From assembly GCA_003597945.1 (NCBI GenBank), contig QZJS01000022.1, forward strand, positions 1 through 42,441: DNA of 42,441 nucleotides, written 5' to 3'. This DNA comes from Desulfobacteraceae bacterium (lineage in GTDB: Bacteria; Desulfobacterota; Desulfobacteria; Desulfobacterales; Desulfosalsimonadaceae). A model generated the notes under the pieces. That model ran no database searches, was not told the origin of the DNA, and was given only the letters and a program-made list of their open reading frames with translations. The position numbers and the translations under genes were made by a program. Positions 27,261 through 35,982 of the stretch are shown piece by piece. How positions within the stretch are numbered: position 1 is the first letter of the stretch; every line of letters begins with the position of its first letter.

Positions 27261-28193
27261 ATGAAAAAATTAAAAATCGGATCACGCAAAAGCGCCCTTG
27301 CATTGTGGCAGGCGGAAACCGTCGCCGCCATGCTTAGAAATAACGGATGGGCAACGGAAATCGTCACCATTGAAACCCGTGGGGATAAAATCCAGAACAC
27401 ACCCATCGCCGATATCGGCGGCAAGGGGGTGTTCACCCAGGAAATCGAGGCCATGCTGCAACAGGGCGCTATTGATCTGGCCGTCCACAGCGCCAAGGAC
27501 ATGCCGTCGCAACTGCCGGAAGGATTCAGCCTTATTGCCTTTACCGAGCGCGAAAAAGTCAATGACGTACTCGTCAGCCTGAATGCCGGTATATCGCCGG
27601 CCGACCACAAAACGCCCCTTTGTATCGGGACTTCATCGGTGCGGCGGGTGGCCCTGCTGAAACATTTTTATCCCCATATTATGACGGTGGGCATGCGGGG
27701 CAACCTTCAGACCCGAATCAAAAAAATGACATCCGGCGCATGCGACGCCCTGATTCTGGCATATGCCGGAGTCAAACGGATGAACTATGCGCATATGATC
27801 GTCAGCGAACTGGCCGAAACCGATTTCATTCCACCCGCGGGCCAGGGCTGTCTCGCCATTGAGGTGTTTGAAACCATTCACCCGGACCTGAAGGCCCAAA
27901 TCCGCGAATGCTTAAACCACCGGGAAACCGAAGACGCGCTGACCGCTGAAAGGGCTTTTCTGGAAACACTCAAAGGCGGATGCAGCATCCCGGTATTTGC
28001 CCTTGCAAAATGTCTGGGCGAACAGATCCGGCTGACCGCCGGCCTGATCAGCCTGGACGGGGCCGACCTGCTGAAAACAACCATGACCGATAATAAAGCG
28101 TACGCGCGCCGCCTGGGAGAAAAGGCGGGACGTCATATTCTCGACGCCGGCGGCGAAAAAATACTGAGTGAAATCAAATCAGCGCCAAAATAA
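27261..28193 (+). CDS. hemC: Hydroxymethylbilane synthase (porphobilinogen deaminase)
   Basis: A 310-residue enzyme that joins four porphobilinogen units into hydroxymethylbilane in tetrapyrrole synthesis. It starts KIGSRKSALALWQAETV, and has the family blocks TRGDKIQNTPIADIGGKGVF, AVHSAKDMPSQLPEG, GTSSVRRVALL and GMRGNLQTRI. C241 in GGCSIPV is the residue that carries the dipyrromethane cofactor. Length is normal. It is preceded by an AT-rich gap and followed by ectA after only 21 bases, so it appears to be the first gene of the ectoine transcription unit, which is not a usual partnership. Other heme genes are absent from the window. Confidence 0.96.
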   Translation: MKKLKIGSRKSALALWQAETVAAMLRNNGWATEIVTIETRGDKIQNTPIADIGGKGVFTQEIEAMLQQGAIDLAVHSAKDMPSQLPEGFSLIAFTEREKVNDVLVSLNAGISPADHKTPLCIGTSSVRRVALLKHFYPHIMTVGMRGNLQTRIKKMTSGACDALILAYAGVKRMNYAHMIVSELAETDFIPPAGQGCLAIEVFETIHPDLKAQIRECLNHRETEDALTAERAFLETLKGGCSIPVFALAKCLGEQIRLTAGLISLDGADLLKTTMTDNKAYARRLGEKAGRHILDAGGEKILSEIKSAPK

Positions 28194-28214
28194 TAGAAAA
28201 CAAGGAGGAATGTT

Positions 28215-28736
28215 TTGTCAGATAAAAACAATCGGCCCGGCGCCGATATTGTTTTTCGAAGACCTGAAACACGCGACGGCAAAGATATTTATGAGATTGC
28301 CAGAGCATCGGGAACCTTAGATCTCAATTCAGTCTATCATTATCTGCTTTTGTGCCGCTATTTCGCGGACACCTCCATGATCGCCGAAAAACAGGGTCGG
28401 GTGATCGGTTTCTGCACCGCTTTTACCCCTCCCGGAGCCCCGGATACGGTTTTTGTATGGCAGGTGGCGGTGGACCGCCAGGAACGCGGACAAGGCATCG
28501 GCGTCCGGATTCTGATTGAGATCATCAATACCCTACGGTCATTAAATATTAAATATCTGGATGCCACCATCACCTCTTCCAATATCGCCTCGATTAAACT
28601 TTTCACATCAGCGGCACAACAATTAAACGCCCCGTTCACCTTTGAAAAAGATTTCTTTACCGCGGCGGATTTCGGGGAAAATGTTCATGAATCTGAAAAG
28701 CTGTTTCACATCGGTCCAATTCCATATTCATCCTGA
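28215..28736 (+). CDS. ectA: L-2,4-diaminobutyrate acetyltransferase
   Basis: The start is TTG at 28215: AGGAGG (28203-28208) is spaced six bases from it, and the nearby ATG at 28210 is in another frame. The 173-residue GNAT enzyme has the acetyl-CoA loop VDRQERGQGIGVRIL and the EctA-specific opening FRRPETRDGKDIYEIARASG with LDLNSVYHYLLLC. It acetylates diaminobutyrate in the second step of ectoine synthesis. The TTG start may lower its translation. It lies between hemC and ectB; the gap to ectB is 90 bases. Confidence 0.95.
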   Translation: MSDKNNRPGADIVFRRPETRDGKDIYEIARASGTLDLNSVYHYLLLCRYFADTSMIAEKQGRVIGFCTAFTPPGAPDTVFVWQVAVDRQERGQGIGVRILIEIINTLRSLNIKYLDATITSSNIASIKLFTSAAQQLNAPFTFEKDFFTAADFGENVHESEKLFHIGPIPYSS

Positions 28737-28826
28737 CCCGCAGCGTTACGGCGTCATTGCCATTTAAAAAACCATTAACCGATAGAATTACCAGCGATTC
28801 CATCAATAAACATAGGGAGAAAAATA

Positions 28827-30101
28827 ATGAGAATTTTTGAGCAGTTGGAAAGTCGCGTCAGAGGATACGTGAGATCCTTTCCGGTCATCTTTCAAAGCGC
28901 CAAGGGAGCCATCATGACCGACACCAGCGGAAGGGAATATATCGATTTTTTCGCCGGCGCCGGAACCCTTAATTACGGTCACAACAACGACCGCATCAGC
29001 CAGGCCTTAATCGAATACATTCAAAAAGACGGCCCCATTCACGGGCTGGACATGGCTACCGTGGCCAAGCAGCGGTTTTTGACCAAGCTCAACGACACCA
29101 TCCTGCTGCCGCGCAACCTGGATTACAAGGTGCAGTTTACCGGCCCCACCGGCACCAATGCCGTGGAAACCGCCCTGAAACTGGCCCGCATGGTCAAAGG
29201 CCGGTCCAATGTGGTGGCGTTTACCAACGCCTATCACGGCCTGACCATGGGTGCGCTGGCCATTACGGGCAATAATTTTTACCGGGACGAGGCCTACATC
29301 AGCCGTTCCAACGTCAGCTTCATGCCGTATGACGGTTATTTCGGCCCGGATTTCAATACCATCGATTTTCTGCGAAAAATGATTACCGACAACAGCAGCG
29401 GTCTTGACCTACCCGCGGCCGTGATTTTAGAAACCATCCAGGCCGAAGGCGGGGTCAATATCGCCAGTCCGCAGTGGCTCCGGGACCTGGCCCAGCTCTG
29501 CTATGATTTCGACATTCTGCTGATCATCGACGACATCCAGGTGGGCAACGGCCGCACCGGTGATTTTTTCAGTTTTGAGGAATCCGGCATCAAACCGGAT
29601 ATGGTCACGCTTTCCAAGGCCATCGGCGGGGGGCTTCCCCTGGCCCTGCTCCTGTTTCGCCAGGATCTGGATCAGTGGAAACCGGGCGAGCACACCGGCA
29701 CCTTCAGGGGCAACAACCTCGCTTTTGTGGCATCCTATGAAGCCCTTCACTACTGGGACAATATGGATTTAAGCAACGCGGTTGCTTATAAATCCGATGT
29801 GATGCGAACCGAAATACAAAAAATCGCCGACCGGTTTCCGGAGCTCGAGGCCACGGTCCGGGGACGGGGCATGATCTTCGGGCTGGAAATCCCGGAGCGG
29901 GGTTTTTGTTCTCAGATTTCAGAGCGTTGCTTTCAAAACGGGCTGATCATTGAACTGGCCGGCGCAGATGATCAGGTCTTAAAGTTTCTGCCTTCCCTGA
30001 CCATGGATGAGGAAACCCTTTTAAAGGGGATCAGCATTATCGCCCAGTCCATTGAAGAACTGCTGGAAGAAAAAAAAGCAAACCTGACGGGAGCCATGTA
30101 A
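28827..30101 (+). CDS. ectB: L-2,4-diaminobutyrate aminotransferase
   Basis: A 424-residue class III aminotransferase, normal EctB length. The PLP lysine is K264 in TLSKAIGGG; LLIIDDIQVGNGRTGDFFSFE and FTGPTGTNAVETALKLAR are the family signature blocks, and EHTGTFRGNNLAFV closes the active site. It converts aspartate semialdehyde to diaminobutyrate using glutamate as amino donor, the first dedicated ectoine step. An AGGGAGA sequence precedes the ATG, and the stop overlaps the ectC start (TAATG), implying coupled translation. Confidence 0.97.
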   Translation: MRIFEQLESRVRGYVRSFPVIFQSAKGAIMTDTSGREYIDFFAGAGTLNYGHNNDRISQALIEYIQKDGPIHGLDMATVAKQRFLTKLNDTILLPRNLDYKVQFTGPTGTNAVETALKLARMVKGRSNVVAFTNAYHGLTMGALAITGNNFYRDEAYISRSNVSFMPYDGYFGPDFNTIDFLRKMITDNSSGLDLPAAVILETIQAEGGVNIASPQWLRDLAQLCYDFDILLIIDDIQVGNGRTGDFFSFEESGIKPDMVTLSKAIGGGLPLALLLFRQDLDQWKPGEHTGTFRGNNLAFVASYEALHYWDNMDLSNAVAYKSDVMRTEIQKIADRFPELEATVRGRGMIFGLEIPERGFCSQISERCFQNGLIIELAGADDQVLKFLPSLTMDEETLLKGISIIAQSIEELLEEKKANLTGAM

Positions 30102-30490
30102 TGATTGTACGGACACTGGATGAAATTATCGGAACCGAACAGGACGTGCGGGCCGAAACCGGCGCGTGGGCCAGCCGCCGACTGCTGCTGAAAAAGGATG
30201 CCATGGGATTTTCCTTTCACGACACCACGATATTTGCCGGAACCGAAACCCTGATCTGGTACAAAAACCATCTGGAAGCCGTCTATTGCGTCGGCGGCGA
30301 GGGGGAGCTCGAGGTCATTGAAACCGGCGAAATCTTTAAAATCAGCGACGGCACCATGTACGCCCTGAATAACCACGAAAAACACCATCTGCGCGCCTTT
30401 TCCGACATGCGCCTGATCTGCGTGTTTAATCCGCCCCTGACCGGAAAAGAGGTTCACGACAAAGACGGGGTCTACCCGATTGTTGATTAG
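30101..30490 (+). CDS. ectC: Ectoine synthase
   Basis: A 129-residue cupin that closes N-gamma-acetyldiaminobutyrate into ectoine by loss of water. The opening MIVRTLDEIIGTEQDV is characteristic. By comparison with characterised EctC enzymes the iron ligands should be E59 (LEAVYCV), Y87 (MYALN) and H95 (EKHH); all are present. The substrate-contact segment SFHDTTIFAGTETLIWYKNH is also conserved. It overlaps ectB by one base and is followed 17 bases later by ask. No ectD hydroxylase gene is seen downstream, so the product here is ectoine rather than hydroxyectoine unless ectD lies elsewhere. Confidence 0.97.
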   Translation: MIVRTLDEIIGTEQDVRAETGAWASRRLLLKKDAMGFSFHDTTIFAGTETLIWYKNHLEAVYCVGGEGELEVIETGEIFKISDGTMYALNNHEKHHLRAFSDMRLICVFNPPLTGKEVHDKDGVYPIVD

Positions 30491-30507
30491 GAAAAAAGAG
30501 GTAAAAA

Positions 30508-31923
30508 ATGAGTCATCATTCTGTAGAAAAAATCGGCGGCACATCCATGTCGCAGTTTGCCGATGTGCTGGATAATATTCTGATCAGAAACAAAAAGGAA
30601 GAAGAGATCTACGACCGCATCATCGTCGTTTCCGCCTACGGTGGAGTGACCGATATGCTGCTCGAACATAAAAAATCAAGCGATGCGGGCGTCTACGCGC
30701 TTTTTTCAGATTCTGACTCCTGGGGCTGGAGTGATGCCATCTCCAAGGTCGGTGAGCACATGTGCCGGATCAACGCGGACCTGGAGCCCCTGGGCCTGGA
30801 CCTGACCTTTGCGGATCAATTCGTCAAAGAGCGGATCGAAGGGGTCAGAAGCTGCATGCTGGATCTGACCCGGCTTTGCTCCTACGGCAATTTTCATTTA
30901 GATGAACACCTGATGACCATCCGGGAAATGCTTTCCGCCGTGGGAGAAGCCCACAGCGCCTACAACACGGCCCAGATTTTAACGGCAAAAGGGATCAACG
31001 CCAGATTCGTCGATCTCAGCGGTTGGCGGGAAGTCGCCAATTATTCCTTAGACGACAAGATCCGGTTTCATTTCCAGGATATCGACCTGAAAAAGGAACT
31101 GCCCATCGCCACGGGGTACACCTACTGCAAGGAAGGAATCATGGGCACCTATGATCGGGGATACAGCGAGATCACCTTCAGCAAAATCGCCGTGATCACC
31201 CAGGCCCGGGAAGGGATCATCCACAAAGAATTTCATTTAAGCAGCGGCGATCCCAAGCTCATCGGCGTCGACAAGGTCAAAACCATAGGAAACACCAATT
31301 ACGATGTCACCGACCAGCTTTCGGATCTGGGCATGGAAGCCATCCATCCCCGGGCCGCCAAAGGGATGCGCAAAAGCAATATCCCGCTAAGAATCAAGAA
31401 TGCGTTTGAACCCGATCATCCGGGCACGCTTATTCAAAACGATTACAAAAGCGAAACCCCCAAAGTCGAGATCATCGCCGGCCGGAAAAAAGTAACCGCC
31501 ATTGAATGCTGGGACCAGGAAATGGCGGGCCGTTACACCCATGACATCGACATGCTCAAACATTTCGCCAAATATAAAATCCGATACCTGGCAAAGGACA
31601 CCAATGCCAACACCCTGACTCATTATGTGGCCGAACCCCTTTCCATTATTAAAAAACTGACGGACGACATCCAGGAAACCTTTCCCGAAGCCGATATCTT
31701 GCTCAAAAAAGTGTCATTGATCTCGGCCATCGGAAGCAACATGGCCGACCCGGGTATTTTTTTTAAGGCCGTCAATGCCCTTGAAAGCGCTGATATCAGC
31801 GTGCTGGCCCTTCATAAATGCATGCGCGATATCGATGTCCAATTTGTCATTGAAGAAGATGATTTTGAAAAAGCCGTCTGCGTGCTGCACCAGCATCTGG
31901 TGGAAGATATCGAAATGGGGTAG
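30508..31923 (+). CDS. ask: Ectoine-pathway aspartate kinase
   Basis: A 471-residue aspartokinase. The kinase domain starts VEKIGGTSMSQFADV, the KxGGTS motif of the family, and includes VVSAYGGVTDML and the EITFSKIAVITQA region. Two C-terminal ACT-type domains follow (VSLISAIGSNMADPGIFF and the preceding TNANTLTHYV). Sequence style and position after ectC match the Ask_Ect group, which supplies aspartyl phosphate for ectoine and usually escapes normal feedback control by lysine and threonine. An aspartate-semialdehyde dehydrogenase is not present here and must be shared with general metabolism. Confidence 0.94.
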   Translation: MSHHSVEKIGGTSMSQFADVLDNILIRNKKEEEIYDRIIVVSAYGGVTDMLLEHKKSSDAGVYALFSDSDSWGWSDAISKVGEHMCRINADLEPLGLDLTFADQFVKERIEGVRSCMLDLTRLCSYGNFHLDEHLMTIREMLSAVGEAHSAYNTAQILTAKGINARFVDLSGWREVANYSLDDKIRFHFQDIDLKKELPIATGYTYCKEGIMGTYDRGYSEITFSKIAVITQAREGIIHKEFHLSSGDPKLIGVDKVKTIGNTNYDVTDQLSDLGMEAIHPRAAKGMRKSNIPLRIKNAFEPDHPGTLIQNDYKSETPKVEIIAGRKKVTAIECWDQEMAGRYTHDIDMLKHFAKYKIRYLAKDTNANTLTHYVAEPLSIIKKLTDDIQETFPEADILLKKVSLISAIGSNMADPGIFFKAVNALESADISVLALHKCMRDIDVQFVIEEDDFEKAVCVLHQHLVEDIEMG

Positions 31924-31926
31924 CCG

Positions 31927-31995
31927 CTGATTTTTCTACTGGTTGGCTGCCCGTAAATCCTCTCTCCTTGAGGTCGGCCTCAGACCAGAAATCAG
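31927..31995. terminator. Imperfect inverted repeat between convergent genes
   Basis: CTGATTT (31927-31933) pairs with AAATCAG (31989-31995), and an inner GAGG-TCGG-CCTC hairpin lies at 31970-31981. Placed between the ends of ask and the minus-strand flavoprotein gene, it could serve as a two-way terminator, though T-runs are short. Confidence 0.4.
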
Positions 31996-32008
31996 TGGCT
32001 GTCCCCGA

Positions 32009-33424
32009 TTAAAATCCAAACAGTTTCTCGCTGTTTCGGACCCATTCATCAAATGCCGCGGGTTGCCAGGCTTCGGGATAATCGCGATAGTGCGTGAAAA
32101 TCTTTTTTCCCAGGGTGGTGGCCCGGTTCAGCTTCATGAGCAGCAGTGGCCGCGACAGCCCGTTGACCAGCGTGCGTATCATGGTGGGAAGGTCCGGTTC
32201 CAAGAATATTCCATTGATGGTCGGGGTCAGCATCTCACCGCTCATGATATCTTTTCGCATCAAAAAAGATATCTCATCATGGGAGAGATCCTGGAGGATT
32301 TCCTTGACGGCCGAAAGCGCCGCCAAATGGCTGCCGCGTCCGGCAAACCAGTTGCGATTGTAGGGCCAGAGATTTTCCAGGGTGCACGCCCCTTTTTTCA
32401 AAGCAGCCATGATGGCGTCAGCCGCCAGCAGGGCTCCGGTCATGGCGCCGCCCACCCCGCATCCGGTGGTGGGAATCACCTGGCCGGCCGCATCACCGAC
32501 TGCCGCAAAACCTGAGGCCGCAAGGGTCCAGGGAGATTTGCCCACCAGCACGATGCCGCCTCCCCCGCCCAGTTCCTCATCCGTGATGGAGGGCCGCTCG
32601 GCGATCATTTCCTTGATAATGGCCATGGGATCCACCCGGCCGGGCGCTTCCTTCACCCCGCCGCCCACGTCGACGCTGTCGTTATGATGCAGGTGGGTCC
32701 AGAAATACCCCTTGAAGGCCCCGTAGCGATAATGGTCCACCAGGTCATCGGCTGTGGCACGGCTGGTATCGAGCCGGCGGATGGTGCGGCAGGCATAGGC
32801 CAGGTCTCCGCCGGAAAATTTCCGATTCAAGGCCGGCGCGCCGGGCAATGACGCGCGCAGCAAAGAGAGATAACCGGCGGCATCAACAACCACGTCCGCA
32901 CGGACATCGGCGGTTTTTCCAGTCTGCGTATCCGTCACCCGCAGCCCCCGGACCTGTATCTGCTCCAAAGGCCCATTTGTATCGCCGATCAGGCCGTCCG
33001 CCCGATGCTGGTAGAAGATTTCGGCCCCGGCCGCGATTGCCTGCCCGGCCAGCATCTTTCCCAGCACCCGCCGGTCCGTGGTGATATAACGAAAGTCAAC
33101 AGCGGTCCGGGTGGCGCCGGAAAGATCCGGAAAACGGATCTGAAGACGGTCCATGCGATGAGGTTCAAAAAGATTATCGTCATCCTCACTTTTTTTCACC
33201 AGGCTGCCCTTGTAACGCCCGTTTCCAATGGTCGGCATTTCAAAACCCGCGGCGGCCAGGGCTGTTTTTTCCACCGCGTCCGACCAGTTGTGGCCCAGGG
33301 TTCCCTCTTTTTTCAACTCATAGACGGCAACAGACACTCCTGCTGATGCAAGCTGACGTGCCAGCAGCGCGCCCCCGGGCCCGGCCCCGGCAATGACGAC
33401 CTGAAAATCCTTTTGATCTTTCAT
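32009..33424 (-). CDS. Geranylgeranyl-reductase-like FAD oxidoreductase
   Basis: A 471-residue flavoprotein. The N-terminal dinucleotide fold VVIAGAGPGGALLARQLASA is followed by a charged segment YELKKE, VDAAGYLSLLRASL in the middle, and the second FAD motif GFAAVGDAAGQVIPTTGCGV. The C terminus has the long helical tail of the geranylgeranyl reductase group, which saturates isoprenoid chains on chlorophyll, archaeal lipids or quinones. In a non-photosynthetic bacterium the substrate might be a menaquinone side chain or another polyprenyl compound; it cannot be told from sequence. No isoprenoid gene lies beside it. A related FAD-dependent halogenase or hydroxylase is less likely. Confidence 0.78.
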   Translation of the reverse strand: MKDQKDFQVVIAGAGPGGALLARQLASAGVSVAVYELKKEGTLGHNWSDAVEKTALAAAGFEMPTIGNGRYKGSLVKKSEDDDNLFEPHRMDRLQIRFPDLSGATRTAVDFRYITTDRRVLGKMLAGQAIAAGAEIFYQHRADGLIGDTNGPLEQIQVRGLRVTDTQTGKTADVRADVVVDAAGYLSLLRASLPGAPALNRKFSGGDLAYACRTIRRLDTSRATADDLVDHYRYGAFKGYFWTHLHHNDSVDVGGGVKEAPGRVDPMAIIKEMIAERPSITDEELGGGGGIVLVGKSPWTLAASGFAAVGDAAGQVIPTTGCGVGGAMTGALLAADAIMAALKKGACTLENLWPYNRNWFAGRGSHLAALSAVKEILQDLSHDEISFLMRKDIMSGEMLTPTINGIFLEPDLPTMIRTLVNGLSRPLLLMKLNRATTLGKKIFTHYRDYPEAWQPAAFDEWVRNSEKLFGF

Positions 33425-33478
33425 GTCCGTTCTCCCATCTTGAAATGATTAACAGATAATTGGGACCAATAATTGCCA

Positions 33479-33880
33479 TCAAATGGCATCCAGAATCGCC
33501 TTGACCCGGGCGCCGTCGGCACGGGGGCCGAAATGGGCCATGATATCTCGCATGGCCTGCATTTTGTTTTTATATGTTGAGAAATCGATATTGGCCGCGA
33601 TCCATTGCCGGATTTCATCGTCATCGGCCAGATTCGGCAGGTAGGCGGACACGATCCGGATATATGCGGAATCGCTTTCGGTTTTGCCGGATCGGGCCAG
33701 GGTCTCCTGCTCGGATTTAATCAGTTTGCGCAGGATCTTGACGGCCGCGTCATCGGAAAGGGCCTTGGCGTCTCCCCGGGAAAACTCGCCCAGAATAATG
33801 CGCAGCGCGCTTTTCCGGTCTTCATCTTTAGCCTTCATGGCCGCTGTCAGGTCTTTTTTGATCTGTTCCTGGATGCTCAT
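33479..33880 (-). CDS. GatB/YqeY-domain protein
   Basis: Start chosen at 33880 (MSIQEQIKKD): AAGGA lies nine bases upstream, while the alternative ATG at 33889 directly abuts that site. The 133-residue protein matches YqeY: LKAAMKAKDEDRKSALRIIL-like opening (here LTAAMKAKDEDRKSALRIIL), KLIKSEQETL, and SAYLPNLADDDEI. YqeY resembles the tail domain of the amidotransferase subunit GatB and may bind tRNA, but its cellular function is unsettled. The upstream phosphatase stop is five bases before its start, so the two are probably co-translated. Confidence 0.9.
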   Translation of the reverse strand: MSIQEQIKKDLTAAMKAKDEDRKSALRIILGEFSRGDAKALSDDAAVKILRKLIKSEQETLARSGKTESDSAYIRIVSAYLPNLADDDEIRQWIAANIDFSTYKNKMQAMRDIMAHFGPRADGARVKAILDAI

Positions 33881-33885
33881 GATTT

Positions 33886-34542
33886 TCATTCCTTTTGATT
33901 TTTATACAGCATTTCAACGTCAGGCTCCCGGCCCGGCTCCAGGGTAATCAGGGCGCCCCGGTTTTTGCCGGTCATGCAGCAGTTGACCACCAGGGTGGCT
34001 CCAAGCCGATCAATGCCCGCGTCTTCATGGATATGTCCGCAGATCACGACCGCGGGCCGGGTCTCTTCCACCAGGCTCCTCACCCCTTTGGAGCCGGCGG
34101 AAACCTTTCCCCCTACCCTGTCGCGCATGCCGTAGGGCGGCGGATGAACCACCAGGATCGTGTCTTGGCCGACAAGGGGTTTGATCCGCGCGAACAATCC
34201 CTTCTCGAGAAACCGGATGCGGGACCGAAATGGCACGGGAATGGCCCCGCTGATGCCCACCAGGGGAACCTCTTTAAAAACTGTTTTACGGGCGTGCAGA
34301 GACGCCACATTGGAAAGCCTTTTCAGGTGTTTTTCCAGGTAAGCCGGGTCGGAATTGCCCCTCACCACAAATACCGGCACGGTCAGGGCTTCCAACGCCG
34401 CAAACACCGGCCCGGGACGAAAATAGCTGATCATATCGCCGGCGATGACCACGCAATCCGGCTCCAGCTCCGCGATGCCGGCCCGGATGTTTTCCAGCCG
34501 ATGGGACCGGGCATGGATATCGGCCACGGCATAAATTTTCAT
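33886..34542 (-). CDS. Calcineurin-like metallophosphatase
   Basis: The start at 34542 (MKIYAVADIHARSH) is preferred because GGAG precedes it by five bases and the metal-binding motif begins at once. The 218-residue protein shows the five calcineurin motifs: ADIHA, AGDMISY, RGNSDPAYL, VVHPPPYG and CGHIHED. Such small enzymes use two metal ions to cleave phosphodiesters or phosphomonoesters; the specific substrate is unknown. It closely resembles the YfcE/MJ0936 style of phosphodiesterase in size. It lies in a minus-strand run with a YqeY gene downstream and a phosphoglycerate mutase gene upstream. Confidence 0.88.
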   Translation of the reverse strand: MKIYAVADIHARSHRLENIRAGIAELEPDCVVIAGDMISYFRPGPVFAALEALTVPVFVVRGNSDPAYLEKHLKRLSNVASLHARKTVFKEVPLVGISGAIPVPFRSRIRFLEKGLFARIKPLVGQDTILVVHPPPYGMRDRVGGKVSAGSKGVRSLVEETRPAVVICGHIHEDAGIDRLGATLVVNCCMTGKNRGALITLEPGREPDVEMLYKNQKE

Positions 34543-34616
34543 AAAGACTCCCGAAGCGATCAATTCAACCGGTTACAGGCCCTCTTCCCCGATGGTTTCG
34601 CATAATTTGGGCCTTA

Positions 34617-35903
34617 TTACAGCAGCAGCGGCGGGTAGTCCTCGAACACAAAGGGCCGGATGTTTCCCCCCAGGCAAAGACCATTTAAAACACTGCGTTC
34701 GGCGCAATTGAGAATCATCTGCATGAGTTCGCGTCCCCGCATAAGGCCCAGCGCGCCGGCGGCGGCGCTGATTTCGTCGTATCGATCCACCCGGTCCCGC
34801 CGGACGGTGCGGCCGGCGAAAATCACCGGAACAGTTTCGCCGGAATGGACCAAGGCCGAGTTGCAAGGCGTGGAATGGTCGCCGGTCACCACCGCCAGAA
34901 TATCCGCCTTTTTCTTTGTGCTTGAAAGGGCGGCCGCCAGTTCGTCCATTCCCGCGTCCAGCGAGGCAATGGCCTTTTTCTTCATTCGGGCTGTACCCTT
35001 ATGGGACGTCTCATCCGGCACCTTGGTGTGCACGTGGATAAAATCATATTTCGTATCATCTAATGCCATGCGGATGCGCTCCCGGAGATCCCGGCCCGGA
35101 TCGCCGGTGTCGGCCACCCTTGCAAAGTCAAATCCGAGTTCATTGGCCAGACCCGAATACACGGCGCTGGAGGCGATCATCAGGGGCCGCATTCCCCATT
35201 GATCGGCAAAAGGTTGCAGGCTAACGCGGCGGCCGCTTCGCTGGGTCACCAGCATATTGGCCGGGGCTTGCTTTAATTTGTGCAGCCGGTTATGGGTGTA
35301 TCTGAGATAATGATTTAACGCATCGGCGGTTTTGCGGGCTTTTTCCGGGTCAGGAGCGCCGGCCACCGGCATGATCTTTGCGATGGGTTTTCCCCTGGTG
35401 ATGGGGTCGGCGTCGGAAACATGCGGCGACGCATCACCGGATATTACCAGGATGCCGTCGTTTCTGCGGGTATGGTGGAGCCGGAATCCTATGCCTTCAT
35501 ATGCAAAGCTCGCGATCCGAGCGTAAAACGAGCTGAGGTCGGAAAAGGTTCCCTTTACGTGATCCCGGCCATGAGCCAGCACGGGAGCACCTTTTCTGAT
35601 GCGGATCCCGGCCAGATGGCAGAGGCAAAGCACGTCGGCATCATCAAAGGCAACGCCTTCACCCACGGCTTCCAACAGCCCGCGGCCGGGAAAATCGGCC
35701 ATGTCATAGCCGAACATCAGAAAATGCGCGGTTTCGCTTGGAAGGCACTGGCCCGGGGTGGATGCATGAAAAAGACCGTTGGCCCCCATTGCCGCCAGGG
35801 CATCGAGATTCGGAGTGCGTGCCGCCTGCAAGGGGGTGAGGTTTTCAATCGTCGAATACGAGCGGTCTCCAATGCCGTCAAGCAGAACCAGGATCGTTTT
35901 CAT
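34617..35903 (-). CDS. apgM: Cofactor-independent phosphoglycerate mutase, archaeal type
   Basis: The ATG at 35903 (MKTILVLLDGIGD) is used rather than a TTG six bases upstream. The 428-residue protein belongs to the alkaline phosphatase superfamily: VLLDGIGDR supplies metal ligands, the SETAHFLMFGYD block holds the nucleophile serine and matches the S-D/E-T-A-H motif of archaeal-type mutases, and HVHTKVPDETSHKG and VVTGDHSTP give the remaining metal ligands. It would interconvert 2- and 3-phosphoglycerate using two Mn or Mg ions. Members of this group are sometimes involved in phosphonate or other chemistry, so the substrate is likely but not certain. Confidence 0.82.
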   Translation of the reverse strand: MKTILVLLDGIGDRSYSTIENLTPLQAARTPNLDALAAMGANGLFHASTPGQCLPSETAHFLMFGYDMADFPGRGLLEAVGEGVAFDDADVLCLCHLAGIRIRKGAPVLAHGRDHVKGTFSDLSSFYARIASFAYEGIGFRLHHTRRNDGILVISGDASPHVSDADPITRGKPIAKIMPVAGAPDPEKARKTADALNHYLRYTHNRLHKLKQAPANMLVTQRSGRRVSLQPFADQWGMRPLMIASSAVYSGLANELGFDFARVADTGDPGRDLRERIRMALDDTKYDFIHVHTKVPDETSHKGTARMKKKAIASLDAGMDELAAALSSTKKKADILAVVTGDHSTPCNSALVHSGETVPVIFAGRTVRRDRVDRYDEISAAAGALGLMRGRELMQMILNCAERSVLNGLCLGGNIRPFVFEDYPPLLL

Positions 35904-35982
35904 AGGCAAGCCATAGCTTTCATTAATACCGGGATGACCGGATGACTAAAAACCCGGTCCGGAATCTCCGCGCGGCGACGAA

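Noticed and set aside
31943..32515. Plus-strand open frame of 190 codons
   Set aside because: It lies almost wholly opposite the flavoprotein gene, has no domain or credible ribosome site, and its composition fits an antisense shadow.
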